Origin: Pseudocercospora fijiensis CIRAD86
Lineage: Eukaryota > Ascomycota > Dothideomycetes > Mycosphaerellales > Mycosphaerellaceae
Reading direction: 5' to 3'
NCBI RefSeq assembly: GCF_000340215.1
Contig: NW_006921541.1
Coordinates: 1,771,527 to 1,835,526, forward strand
DNA: 64,000 bases
Shown: positions 1 through 10,621 of the stretch, piece by piece
How positions within the stretch are numbered: the first letter of the stretch is position 1
Layout: each line of letters starts with the position of its first letter
The notes under the pieces: model-generated
Databases searched by the model: none
Told to the model about the DNA's origin: nothing
What the model saw: the letters and a program-made list of their open reading frames with translations, nothing else
Translations under genes and position numbers: made by a program

Positions 1-302
1 CGGAGCGGTGGGCGCACTCCAGCGTTGAAGCGCATTTGACTTGCTTCAATCATGCGCGACGAAATGCGCCAATTCGATTCTGCTGCAGCTATACCTCCAG
101 AATTGTCTTTTCTTAATTGCTCCCATGTCATTTCAGTTCCCTCCATGCTTGACCCAGCGATTCCATAAGGTGGTCAAAGCCTCAAATCCGAACGCCGCTG
201 ACAGCATTATCTTCATTACTGGCCGCTGCTTCCATCTTTCGCGGAGACCAGACTGTACCGTTGCCATTGCAGCCCACTGAGCACCTCCAGAGTTGTCTGC
301 TC
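1..302. other. No gene recognised at left edge
   Basis: A short frame (41-280, plus) has no recognisable domain. The phrase gcacctccagagttgtctgctcctaa near 281-306 is a diverged copy of one near 97-125, so this may be a small local duplication. I see nothing else. Confidence 0.3.
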
Positions 303-1214
303 CTAATCGCTCCTATTCAGTTCCCTCAGTTCCCTCAATGCCTTCTTGAGCGCTTCCAGAATGTCACCTCGATGTGCACTCCTGTTGTGTGTCCCTCTTA
401 AGCAGGCCTCACGTGCATTCAATGCTTGGAGGAGTTCATTTGGCGTGGGTGAGAAGCCTTGATCATCGACCAGAAGGTTCTCGTAAATCGCTGGTTGCGG
501 GTGCTTGTCGATGTTGGTCTGCGTCTGCATCTTGTCCAAAATGAGAAATCGCGTCAATTGATCAACGCAGTCTGGCAGTAGGGTCCCCCGAATCACGCTT
601 CGTAGAACGTCTGAATGCGTACAAAAGAGAACCTCCAGTGCTTCCAAGACCCGCTCCTCTTCGTTCATACCACTCAAGGTCACTAGGTCTCGTTGCTCTG
701 CACTGGCTCCCATTATCAACTCCGCAAGTGCCAAGAGCCCTTGCTCTTCGAGAATGGACAGGAACTTTTGTCGCTTCATGGCTATCTCCGAATTTGGAGG
801 GTCATCGGCATACTAGTGGCAGTCAGTCTTTGAGTACGCTTCTGAATCGGGGGCATCATTCCTCGGTCCCAGGATCAGTGCCTGCAATTCCACTCGCATC
901 CAGAAGGCGCCATACTTCGATGGCAGCGTTTTCGTTCTCACGGCCATTGTCAACTCCATATTCGGCATCTTCATCGGTATCCTCATCGTCGCCAGTGGCC
1001 TCGATTTCGCTCGGTCCTGCTTGGACGCCTTGGAGGGGAGCACCGGATCCCGTATCAGAAGAAGAGAGGCCACTGGATCTGGGAACAAGCACCTTGCTCG
1101 CAGGTTTGGCTGCTGACCGCATGAGTTTTGGCAAAGCGAAAACTGGCATTTTGGAAATCGCTCACCTGCTTTGAGTGCCACAAGCTCTTCTCTTTCGCTC
1201 GCGGAGTCAGGCAT
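303..1214 (-). CDS. Hypothetical acidic/helical protein, three-exon model
   Basis: I do not recognise this protein. A consistent minus-strand model joins exons 1214-1166, 1112-916 and 812-303, giving 251 residues. The introns are 53 bases (donor GTGAGC, acceptor GTCAG) and 103 bases (donor GTATGG, acceptor CACTAG with a CTGAC branch site just upstream), and the frame is kept across both. The product has a Ser/Gly-rich start, an Asp/Glu-rich stretch (around residues 50-75), then a helical Leu/Glu/Ala-rich C-terminal half with no Cys pair or enzyme motif. The frame stays open upstream of the chosen ATG to a possible acceptor near 1275, so one or more 5' exons may be missing. Model and start are uncertain. 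Confidence 0.4.
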
Positions 1215-2549
1215 CTCTATGAAATCGCCCACGTCGAATGTCGGTATTGAGGAATCGATAAGCTGATCGACTCTGGAACTTCAGTTGTGCTCGCTCCGAC
1301 AAGAAATTTGTAATGTGCGCAACGTTGAGGCACGTGGATGTCGCGATCAGCTCAGGAAGGAGCCAACGGCGTGCTTGCCTGCTTGCACGTCAGTCTCGCA
1401 CAGGTCGTACCTTCCTGTGGGTTTTTCTTGGCATGAAACTTCTGTTGAAAAGCAGTTCTCTGTCTGCCGGATACTCAATGTCAGCAAGCATCTTCTGACT
1501 CCCAATGAGCAAAAGGTTGGTCTCTGCAGGCTACCTGTCGATCTCAATGGGATGTAATAAGCTAATTTTCTTTCCCATAGTGGCACGTCACTTCCAGCGA
1601 GACGTTCCATCAATAGCGACGCGGAAAGGCTCTCACGATATCGTCCAGGATGTATCCATTACGCAGAGATTCGACTACCGTCAACCTACTGTCCGCCGAG
1701 GAACTTGGCCAATGGTTTCGTCCAGCAAGAAGACCTTCTACGATCAGGCCAAGCTTTGTTTCTTTGCCATCTGCCGACTCTCCAGCATCCGTCGGCCATT
1801 CGAGACCTGCTCGCGCTCGTGAGTTGCAACCACCCGCCGATCCAGTTGTGTACGAGCTTCGTACTTCGCAGTTTCCACACCTCCCCGAGCGCCATGTCCC
1901 CTCACAAGACGCGCGCAAAGTTGAGGAGTTCAATGCCAGGATGGAAGCCTTACAGGCACAGAGAATGGGGTCGAGAGCGGTCTGATGCAAAGACCACGGG
2001 CATGGTGCCGACCGAGTCGAGCGACAAGGTGCAAGGTCTGCTCGAAGAGGTAGAGAGCCCATGACAAGGGATTATGTGTCAATGAGCAGCGGCAAGTGAA
2101 TGGATATCGTCGCTATATTGATAAGACAAAGCGTTCCGCATCCACTGGAACATCGAACCTTAATGAAGATTCATCTCTAGAAACGCACTTTGATTTCAGG
2201 CCTCGAACTACAACTTCGGTCGCATCGTATCGCTCGTTTCGTCGAAAGTCTTTAGGGCCTGCGCCCTCGCGGTTCGTGGCAACAAGAGGCTCGAATCCAA
2301 GTATTGGACTCTTAACAGTACTTGAGCGAGTGCATTCGCCGTCCTTGATCCGGCCAGATGAGCAACCTGGAGTACATCCGGCGAAGATGGGATGGATCGT
2401 ACGAACTTCCGAAGCGTTCTGCTCGTGATTCAGCATCCAATTAAAAAACGGCCAAACTTAAGAGAAACATCGAGGATGAGGCTGTGATATGAGATCTCCT
2501 TGACGAGTTTCTCGATATAACGCCGACTATTCTCATATCGACACAACCT
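1215..2549. other. Unresolved open frames on both strands
   Basis: Several frames of about 90-150 codons overlap on both strands. The best looking is plus 1650-1985, which has natural residue composition and ends with a Glu/Ala/Arg helix, but no convincing upstream exon or start could be attached. A competing minus frame spans 2062-1610. Neither matches a family I know. Between 1986 and 2549 I see nothing supported. Confidence 0.25.
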
Positions 2550-3650
2550 CTATTCACCCTCCGGCCTCATCCTCGAAACAACCCAAGCCAAATTCTCCGC
2601 ATGCCACAGTCCAAATTTCGGATACCGCCATTTCAGCGCCTCCTTATCCCACTTCCTATTCGGCACATACGCCGCCCATTTATGATGGTTGTAATATTCC
2701 CGAAAATACAACGGCTCATACGAAGGCGGCCCACTACGTTCCAAAAACTCGTCTGTATCTCGTGCGACGTCGAGCTCGGATAAATGGTAAAGCATGTTCT
2801 TCGGTGCGAAGGTGATATTGCCCCATCGGATAGGGCGGGTAAGTGTGCCGATAATGCTGGCGAGGTGGGTTTGGAGGATGAGGGCATGGTGGAGAGGGGT
2901 GCGGATGGCTTTCTCGACGATTGACGCGTGTTTTTGGGCGAGTCTTGTGTTCCATTCGGGGTTACTGCCTCGTGGGATCGAAGGGAGAGCTTCGTGTCTG
3001 TCAAGTGTGGGCTGGAAATGCGCCAGGTCCAGGACTGAACATAGGTCGTTCCATGCCATTACACAAGTCATGCACGTGCAAGATGACTTCGCATCGATTG
3101 CTCGGATATGTTGATACGGTTTCGTATGTATCCGTAGGCGATCTTGCCAATTGCTTGTCAGCAGGCACTGCTGCGCCACGTGATCGACTTTTTCGAGCGC
3201 TACTGGAACTTGAAGACATCGATAAAGCACCCAGTATCGTCGCCGAATGATGTCTTTAGAGATAGACTGCTCATGATTGAGGATGAAATCGCGTGTAGAT
3301 CTGTTCAAGCGCAGCAATCTGAAGATATCGGATGGGCGTAAGTGACTTAGAACTTCTTCCAAAAGCTCAGGCGGCAGTTCCAGAAAAGACTTCACATCGG
3401 ACTTGACTCTTTTCTTCTCGATCCTTTCCAGCCTCTTCTGCTGTTGCTTCTTCTTGCGATCGGTCTTCTTGGACTTCAATGCCAGTGCTTCCGTAAGGTC
3501 AACCAGTGGCTCATCATCGTCCTGGATTGGGGCTTTTCTGGACGCTTTCCGAGGTGCGATGACATAACTTCCCTCTTCAATATCCTTCGACACCGGAACT
3601 ATCTTCGAAGATGCAGGCGGCGGCGCGGATACCGCAATAGAATTTGACAT
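2550..3650 (-). CDS. F-box domain protein
   Basis: A single uninterrupted frame of 366 residues starts with ATG at 3650. Residues 1-85 are low complexity, with a Lys/Arg-rich run at about 60-85 that could act as a nuclear signal. Residues 88-130 match the F-box: LELPPELLEEVLSHL followed by Asp-Ile-Phe-Arg-Leu-Leu and Asn-Arg-Ser. F-box proteins bind Skp1 and bring substrates to SCF ubiquitin ligases. The rest has no WD40 or leucine-rich repeat. It contains a Cys-Thr-Cys-Met-Thr-Cys cluster near residue 190 and several Trp/Tyr/His-rich segments typical of fungal F-box proteins of unknown substrate. The neighbouring POM152 lies in tandem 585 bases upstream. The family call is secure; the substrate is unknown. 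Confidence 0.85.
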   Translation of the reverse strand: MSNSIAVSAPPPASSKIVPVSKDIEEGSYVIAPRKASRKAPIQDDDEPLVDLTEALALKSKKTDRKKKQQQKRLERIEKKRVKSDVKSFLELPPELLEEVLSHLRPSDIFRLLRLNRSTRDFILNHEQSISKDIIRRRYWVLYRCLQVPVALEKVDHVAQQCLLTSNWQDRLRIHTKPYQHIRAIDAKSSCTCMTCVMAWNDLCSVLDLAHFQPTLDRHEALPSIPRGSNPEWNTRLAQKHASIVEKAIRTPLHHALILQTHLASIIGTLTRPIRWGNITFAPKNMLYHLSELDVARDTDEFLERSGPPSYEPLYFREYYNHHKWAAYVPNRKWDKEALKWRYPKFGLWHAENLAWVVSRMRPEGE

Positions 3651-4234
3651 TTCGCTCTGTTGTGAAGACTTTTCAAGGGCGAGAAATGTTTGGTAGTGTG
3701 CAAGTGACGTCTGGAGTCCCCTGTCAACTCCGCGCTAAGAGCTCCCACAAGGCGAAACTCTAATGCTACAATAGCAACTACTCCTCAAATGTCCCAATGC
3801 ATTGCTGATAATCCAAGAGAATCTTACTCTCAGTTCTCAATCAAACCGAATCGAACCACGGCGAGGACAACAGAATCCAACACTCAATCTCTCCCTCCCT
3901 CCAGTCGATGGACCTCGACGTTGAATGGCGGACGAGTGCAGATTTCGTTTATGGGAGTCTTGATATTTTGTGGAATTACAGCAGCATTTGGTAGTTCGGC
4001 GTGTGTAGGGAGGTTATTGAAGACATTTTGATTTCGATGAAAAAGGAAAAAAGACCACAATTTTCATCCTTCTCAACTCGACTACGAGCCGCTGAAAATC
4101 AGCATGTTCCCTCCCTTAAATTCGGACAGGGGATAGACAAGACAAAAAAAAAGGACATTCGCTTCCTAAAATTTCCATCCATCCCAACGCCATGCGCCTT
4201 CGCGATGCTCACTTCCGATTCGATTCTGCAACGC
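3651..4234. other. Intergenic between POM152 and the F-box gene
   Basis: This is the 3' side of POM152 and the promoter side of the F-box gene, both on the minus strand. It contains an A-rich run at 4139-4153. A plus frame starting at 4001 runs into antisense POM152 and is not credited. Confidence 0.5.
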
Positions 4235-7200
4235 TCAATAGTATCCGAGCTTCTTCTGCTTACTTCCCTTCACATCTGGAACTCCAGGCTTCGCATACGA
4301 GCAGTGTGCATCTTTAATGGACACGACCTCGTACGTTCCCTCTTCGCTCGCCCATATCCTCATAGCATATTCGTCGCTGACTTCAGATCGCATATCGAGA
4401 AGCTGGCCGGCTTTCTTGCCATGCTTCTCCGTGTTTGCAGAGCGTGTATATGTGAACTCAAAAGGTGGGGTGCCACCGAACTCGAACAGAATCTCGGCTT
4501 GTCCACCTTCGTGGATATCGATGTAGGAGTCTTTGCCTTTGCTGACGCGGACGGATGGCATGCCGTGGATGTGTTTCGTGATGTTCGTTGATGACTTGCA
4601 TGTGGAAGCAGAATCTTGCAGACCAGTGATGACGAATTCGCCAGGCTTTTCTGCGAGACGCCGGAAGGTATTGCCGCTCGCCACTGCTGCCTTGCGGGCT
4701 TGACCATTCCAGTTGTAGAAGACGGTGAATGGCGCGACACCAGACAAAGCGAAGTTAAGACGATCGCCGACACAGTAGTCGCTGCGCTCTTCAAGGGAGG
4801 TGACAGTGGGTGCATCGTGGACGGAGATCTGTACGCGTGGGGTTGTGCTGTCCAGGCTTCGACTGCAGCCACGAGCATCGCTGACTCGGCGGAGCGAGAT
4901 GGAGGACTTTCCGAGATGCAGGCGAGAGTGAGGGATGCGGATGTTATAGCTGTGTGATCCGATATCGTTCCAGCTGATCAGCTCAGGCTTGACGGTTCCC
5001 TGATGCTTAATCTCAACTTCGAGAGCAAAGGGCGGCTGGCCATGGAGGGTGACTGGGATAACTTCTTCGCCCTCGTTCTCAACGGAGCAGAAGCTGTATG
5101 TCTTACCAGGGCTCGTGAAGGCGGCACTGGGTCTAGAGTGGACTGTCTGGTGAATGGTCATCGGAGTAAAGTGCCTCGGCGAGTGGTCGTAGTTGTTGTC
5201 CCTCAGCTTCACAAATTTGTACTCGTGCTGACCTGCTATGGATGTGTCCATGCGGAGAGGGGCCCTTTGAACAGCCGCGCGAATGTCTTTATTCTTGGGA
5301 GCGACTGTACCGTGTAGTGGCTTGACTGTCTCAACGTATGAGACTGTCCATGGTGGTGTGCCTTGGAACAGGACATCAGCAGCATCTTCATCACCCTCGC
5401 ATACTTCGGTCCTGTAGAGGTCATTCCCTTTGACTTTGTATTCTTTCTTTTGTGCAATACGAAGCTCTGGTCGCGGGATATGGATGACCTGAAAACCCTT
5501 CGCCGCGTCGTCTACGATACCCGGACAAAGGCTATCGGAAACTTCGGTGAGCTCGTACATGCCGCTTTTTGCCACTTGAACATGATCGTTCGGTAGTCGC
5601 GGGTGCGCAGTGTATTGTTGGCCGTCCGCATCGATGTAGCTGACAGTCCAAGGACCTTCACCAGTCAAACGCATGGGCAATGACACCTGAGTATCGTCGC
5701 GCACGTTGATAGTCCTTCGTCCTTCGATGAGCCCGAAGCCGACCTTGGGCTTCTGGTGGCGAACTGAGATCCTAGCCTCGTCTTTGAGAAACTCTTTGCA
5801 TCCAAGGCCGTCCGTAATGCTGACGAGTGACACAGTGTACTCGCCACCATCTCTCAATACAGGCGTTGGTAGCTCGACCACATTTCCTGCAATGTTCTCG
5901 AGCGGCGGCTGTGCTTTGCGTTTGCCGTTGTGCACGATCTCATAGTCAACCTTGAATGGTCCCTCACCAGAAAGCTGAATCTGGAAAGAAGCTGCTTGAT
6001 CGATGCAGACAGTCTGCTTGCGGTTTGACGCGAACATTGCCGATGCTGAAGGATTGACAGTCTGCTCGATCTTCAAGGACTTCGGTAGCTTCTGGTCATG
6101 GTACACTGCGTCGCTGATAGCGTCAAACTCGTAGGTGTACTTACCGGCCTCGCGTGGCGTGAGTTGAAGCTGGCCTCGAAGACCATTGATAGTTTCAATC
6201 TCCATCTTATGATGTCGGTCCCCTGCTCGGACCATTTTGTAGGAGACCTCAAATGGAGGCGTTCCTGTCAAATCGAGGTCCACCACTAAGCCGATCGCTC
6301 TTCCAGCGCACTGGTCCGTGATATTTTGATGGCTGATCTTGAGCTCTGGTTCGGGCGGATTCTGCAACAAGCATGATGCAGGCTCAAGCACGTCACCAGA
6401 ACAGAAATCGCTTGACACTCTGGTCAACGTATAAAGTCCTGGCTCAGAGATCTGTGGCTGTTCATTGAAACTTTCCAGGCTGACCGTTTTGGTTTGCGGC
6501 GAGGCGCTGTGACCTTCGGAAGTTGTCATGTCACGTTGTGGACTGAAAATGTACTCTAGGTGGTACGATGTGTCCTTTAGTGGGCCCCGTCCAGTTGAGC
6601 CGTACTTGACAGGGAGACTTGCGGACCTGCCTTTGGCCACCTTCATCGGCCGTTGCGGAGTGCAGCCAGCTAGCTCTACGCTCGGCCGTTCGTGTACATG
6701 GAGTACCTGGTGGAGATTGTGACCAGTGTACTTGGCATTTTTCTTTTCCTGCTCTGCTTGGTCGCGATTCGAGTATCTGACCTTGTTGCCAAAGCCATCG
6801 ACGATCTCGTCAATTGCGTACATCCACTCTCCGGCAGTAGTGAGGCCTTCGCTGAGCGGCACAGTGACCTTCCGGGCTCTCGCCCATTCCGTGTCCATGC
6901 GCTTGGGCACCACCAGCGAGTTATGGTCGGCTTTGAGAAGTGGGGAGACGAAATCTTCGGGCTGGATATTTTCGAAAGTAGTCTGCTGAGTGTCCTTGTT
7001 GATCCTCTTTCGGTACTTCACTTTCATCGGCGGAGTACCAGTCACTTCAAAGTGGACTTTCGAAAGATCGCCTCTGCATGTATCCTGCTGTGTGGGTGGG
7101 AAGTCGACTCGCGGGCAGGGTACCACGACTGTGTGGGCCAGATTCTTACGAGCCACCTCCAGATTTGATGCATCAATGACCTTGGAGAGGACGTAGAGGC

Positions 7201-8059
7201 CGGGCTTCTTTACGGTATAGTAAAGCGTCTTCGGCTTATCAGGATCGTCGCTGTAAGTCAACAATCTCGAGGCCTCCTTGTGCATGTGCTTGAGCTGGCT
7301 CTTGCTGATATGCAATGTACTATTAGCTTGGGTCTCCAAATCGACGTGCACGATCTCCATGCCGATCGGCTCCGTGGCGTTGATCGTTATTGGCAGCTTC
7401 ACTTCGGTCGTGGTGTGATCGATGCAAAATGCCTCTCTTTCGGGGTTCATGATTGCGGTGCCCTCTGGCAAGATGTGGATGACTTGCCGACCCAAGATCA
7501 AGCTGTCATTAAACAGCACGGACTCTGGGTTGACGTTGTGTTCGTTGACTGCCGTCTCATATGCTCCCCAAACTCCTCGCCAAATGACGGCAAAGCCAGC
7601 CATGATTGGTATGGGTATGCGAAACATGAGCATGGCATCTGCGATGGCGTGAGCAAGGAATATCAATGTCATGGTTGCCGAGCTCCACTCTAGCCACGGT
7701 ATTCTCAGGCCTGGGAGTCCAAAGAGGAAAATGCCATCCACGGCAACCCATTTCATAAACAGCCATAAGCTCTGCTCCTCCGACTCCTGCAAGCCCAAAT
7801 AATCATATATTCGCCAAGTCCATAGCGCCACCCAGAATGCAGTGGCATATAATCTCTGTGTAGGCGCATCGATGATGTTTGTCGGTATTAAAGGCTCGCT
7901 CGAAGGGGTGGGCGCTGTTTTGAGGGTGGGTATGTGTGGGAGAGGCTTTTGTTGCGATGCAGGCGATTGTCGCCTGAATGGATCACTCTGGCGTAGCCTA
8001 TTGCGAGGCTGAGGTGTATTTGGCCATGCGCCCGTCCTGGGCCTTGGTGTGCCGTCCAT
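4235..8059 (-). CDS. POM152: Nucleoporin Pom152 (membrane ring of the nuclear pore)
   Basis: One intronless frame of 1274 residues, close to the usual Pom152 length, starts with ATG at 8059. Residues 1-65 are a Pro/Arg/Ser-rich nuclear or pore-facing tail. Three hydrophobic segments follow at about 70-90, 98-117 and 126-147. The remainder is a large lumenal part made of repeated Ig/cadherin-like beta domains, recognisable by the recurring phrase Gly-Thr/Glu-Pro-Pro-(Phe/Trp)-x-Val-x-Tyr (for example in TGTPPFEVSYKM and GEGPWTVSYI) and spaced Cys residues. This is the known Pom152 plan. The protein anchors the pore in the nuclear envelope and forms the lumenal ring. It shares a 587-base divergent promoter with the UCH gene. 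Confidence 0.95.
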   Translation of the reverse strand: MDGTPRPRTGAWPNTPQPRNRLRQSDPFRRQSPASQQKPLPHIPTLKTAPTPSSEPLIPTNIIDAPTQRLYATAFWVALWTWRIYDYLGLQESEEQSLWLFMKWVAVDGIFLFGLPGLRIPWLEWSSATMTLIFLAHAIADAMLMFRIPIPIMAGFAVIWRGVWGAYETAVNEHNVNPESVLFNDSLILGRQVIHILPEGTAIMNPEREAFCIDHTTTEVKLPITINATEPIGMEIVHVDLETQANSTLHISKSQLKHMHKEASRLLTYSDDPDKPKTLYYTVKKPGLYVLSKVIDASNLEVARKNLAHTVVVPCPRVDFPPTQQDTCRGDLSKVHFEVTGTPPMKVKYRKRINKDTQQTTFENIQPEDFVSPLLKADHNSLVVPKRMDTEWARARKVTVPLSEGLTTAGEWMYAIDEIVDGFGNKVRYSNRDQAEQEKKNAKYTGHNLHQVLHVHERPSVELAGCTPQRPMKVAKGRSASLPVKYGSTGRGPLKDTSYHLEYIFSPQRDMTTSEGHSASPQTKTVSLESFNEQPQISEPGLYTLTRVSSDFCSGDVLEPASCLLQNPPEPELKISHQNITDQCAGRAIGLVVDLDLTGTPPFEVSYKMVRAGDRHHKMEIETINGLRGQLQLTPREAGKYTYEFDAISDAVYHDQKLPKSLKIEQTVNPSASAMFASNRKQTVCIDQAASFQIQLSGEGPFKVDYEIVHNGKRKAQPPLENIAGNVVELPTPVLRDGGEYTVSLVSITDGLGCKEFLKDEARISVRHQKPKVGFGLIEGRRTINVRDDTQVSLPMRLTGEGPWTVSYIDADGQQYTAHPRLPNDHVQVAKSGMYELTEVSDSLCPGIVDDAAKGFQVIHIPRPELRIAQKKEYKVKGNDLYRTEVCEGDEDAADVLFQGTPPWTVSYVETVKPLHGTVAPKNKDIRAAVQRAPLRMDTSIAGQHEYKFVKLRDNNYDHSPRHFTPMTIHQTVHSRPSAAFTSPGKTYSFCSVENEGEEVIPVTLHGQPPFALEVEIKHQGTVKPELISWNDIGSHSYNIRIPHSRLHLGKSSISLRRVSDARGCSRSLDSTTPRVQISVHDAPTVTSLEERSDYCVGDRLNFALSGVAPFTVFYNWNGQARKAAVASGNTFRRLAEKPGEFVITGLQDSASTCKSSTNITKHIHGMPSVRVSKGKDSYIDIHEGGQAEILFEFGGTPPFEFTYTRSANTEKHGKKAGQLLDMRSEVSDEYAMRIWASEEGTYEVVSIKDAHCSYAKPGVPDVKGSKQKKLGYY

Positions 8060-8646
8060 AGCTAATCACTGCTACCGTCTGCTCATGGCTCTGATTTTGG
8101 GCGTCGGAGATGGGCGTGAAGGTTGTGAAATTTGCAGTCTTCGATATTGACAAGGTCTTCTTCAGTCTGCGCGGCAGGCGGTCGTAAAATCGTTATTCGT
8201 GCGATGGTGGAGGCGAGGCGTTGGCGGTAGTCGATTGTTTATGCTTCGGTTTCCTATGCGTTGCGCCTAGACTTCGCGTCAAGGAAACGCGCTCGTCTCG
8301 GAGCTCAGACGGCTCCTGGAGTGGACTGGCGTAGCTCGCTGAGACTGAAACAGCTGTACACCCGGCCACCAGATTATTGCGTGGCTTTCACTTGGATCAG
8401 AAAACAGCAATTCTGTGCTCTGAAACGCCCGCGAGAAATGGCGCACACATCAGCCAAATTCGACCTCATTGCCAGCCAAGGCGAGGATCGCGGCCGCGTT
8501 TGCTGGGCGACACCGCTTTGTACATTGCTGCCGCCTTGATTGCGCCTGCGCCTGCGCCTGGCTGTAAACACCCGCTGTCTCGCCGTAGCCGCAGCTTTGT
8601 TTCGACCGATCGATCATTCACCACACCTTCAATCGCATAAAATAAC
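8060..8646. promoter_or_regulatory. Divergent promoter region POM152 / UCH hydrolase
   Basis: The 587 bases lie between two divergent ATGs. They include a GC-rich stretch at about 8535-8560 with (tgcgcc)-like repeats and pyrimidine-rich sequence before the UCH start. No classical TATA box stands out. Confidence 0.4.
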
Positions 8647-10329
8647 ATGCCTCCCAAACGAGGTCAGAAGCGCAAAGCTTCGGCGGCCTCGAATGGGCCC
8701 TCCGTCAATGGCCATCCGCCTCTCGCGCCCCCAGACCGCGATACCTGGCCAGGATGGGTCGAGATGGAGAGTGAACCCGTAAGAGTAGTTATTGTCATAT
8801 GGCCATTTCCCTGCTGACGAGGTCTAGGCATTCTTCAATATCATGCTGAAGGAAATGGGCGTTCGAGGAGTGCAGGTGCAAGATGTTCTTGATTTGCAAA
8901 TGCTGCCAGCCATGCCGTGAGTACATCCTGGCCCTGCCATCTTGTCTCTACTAACAGCCGCAGTCAACCAATCCACGCTCTGATATTCCTTTTTCGCTAC
9001 AAGCCTCAAGATGAAGCAGATAATTACACAGGTTCCGAGCAGCAACATATTTGGTTTGCCAACCAAGTGCCCAGCTTCGCATGTGCTTCCGTTGCCCTTC
9101 TGAATATCGTCAACAACATTCCCGGCCTAACCATGGGACCTGAGCTGCGCAACTTCAAAGAATTTACCAAGGATATGGATCCATTGACCCGCGGAGATGC
9201 CATCGACACTTTCGACTTTGTCAGACGAATACACAATTCATTTGCACGTGAGAGCGATTTGCTGAACGCCGACCTGCATCTCAAGAACAAATTTGATCAC
9301 TTTAAGAAGAGGGAAGCAGCTGCCAAAGGTAGAGCCACAAAAGCTGCAAAGAAAGCAGCAAAGGAAGGAGCACTTTCTGAAACCTCATCAAATATTGCCA
9401 CAAAGCCCGAGCGTGTGTCTGAGAGGAGCAAGAAACATGCCGCGAAAGCTCCAGAAACACCCTCTTCGAGAATGTCTACGCCCAAGTCTGGCCCAACGTA
9501 CTCCGTCAACTCCTCGCCTGAACCTGATGGAGAAGACGACGCGTTCAAGCCTAGTTCGCCGAAGAAATCGAAAGGAAAGGCGGAGGACGTCCCAGAAGCA
9601 CCTGCTCCAATTCGTCGATCAGCACGCACGCCGAAGCCTAGAGATACCAACGTTTACAAATCTGAAGCAGAAGAACCTGAAGAAGGCTTCCACTTCATCG
9701 CATACATGCCCATTGGCGACCATGTTTGGAAGCTGGACGGCTTGGACTACTATCCACACGACATGGGTTCTTTCGGCGTCGGAGGTAACGGATCCGATGG
9801 AGGTACGGGCGACTGGTTACACGTTGTCGCACCGACGATCGAAAATCGCATGGCACAATATGCGGGGGCCGACATCGAGTTCAACATCATGGCTGTGGTG
9901 CACGACCCTGTTGCAACTGCCAAAAATGATCTGCTAAAGAACATAAAAAATCTACAACTCATTGACAAGAGACTGGACGTGGTGTTCGAGGATTGGAGAT
10001 CACTGGATGGAGCAGAAACGAAGAAAGATACCATTACCGGCATCTCTCTTGAGTTCGAAATTATTCAGCCGCATGTCGATGCCGTTGATCTGTCTCCTGA
10101 AGAGGAGAAGAAAATTTCCGGAGAGTACGACTTCATGGAGCTGATCAAAATGCGCCAATCGGTCATCGCGAATCAAGCGGAGCTGCGAGGTGCACTGCGG
10201 ATGTCAGATGCGTTTGGCAATGACGAGGAAAAAGCGCGGCACAGGAGGCATGATTATGGAAGATTTGTGAAGGGCTGGCTGGGCGCTCTCGCCGATGCGA
10301 CGCTGCTCGGTGATCTTGTCGACGGATGA
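8647..10329 (+). CDS. Ubiquitin C-terminal hydrolase, peptidase C12 (UCHL5/BAP1 type)
   Basis: Exons 8647-8778, 8828-8916 and 8964-10329 (introns of 49 and 47 bases, both GT..AG) give 528 residues. The enzyme cleaves ubiquitin from C-terminal adducts. The catalytic set is complete: oxyanion Gln108, nucleophile Cys114 (six residues apart, as in the family), His317 in GFHFIAYMP and Asp332 in KLDGL (15 residues apart, as in UCHL5). The N-terminal exon has a basic start and then WPGWVEMESEP, the family's entry strand. Between Cys114 and His317 lies an insertion of about 125 residues compared with UCHL5. It is Lys/Ala/Ser-rich and disordered, including a polybasic stretch. The C-terminal part is helical and could be a ULD-like tail that docks to a larger complex. 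Family call very secure; the partner complex is unknown. Confidence 0.93.
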
Positions 10330-10621
10330 GTCCGCGCGTTCGCCGTCCCGAAATCAGCCTCAGATTTACAACAGACTCTTCTAGGCGCTCCGCCATGACC
10401 GTGGACAACTTCGGCACTGGCACTGGCGAAGGAGATGGAAAAGCTCGCAAAGTTCCATGATGTATTCTGTTGCTGTGTGTATATTCTCATAACCCTTCCA
10501 GAAGGCAATCAATCTCTCAATCTTGAAGCATAGTATACAGAAGTAAAGCTGAAGCTCAAACATGCATTTCAAATCTTGGCGCTCTGCTTTCTGTCTACTG
10601 GGCTTACTGGCTATTCTCCCC

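Noticed and set aside
2281..2330. tRNA-like TC arm (ggctcgaatcc)
   Set aside because: No acceptor stem, D arm or anticodon arm can be folded around it.
4001..4591. 196-codon plus frame
   Set aside because: Mostly antisense to the end of POM152; no recognisable family and composition of a shadow frame.
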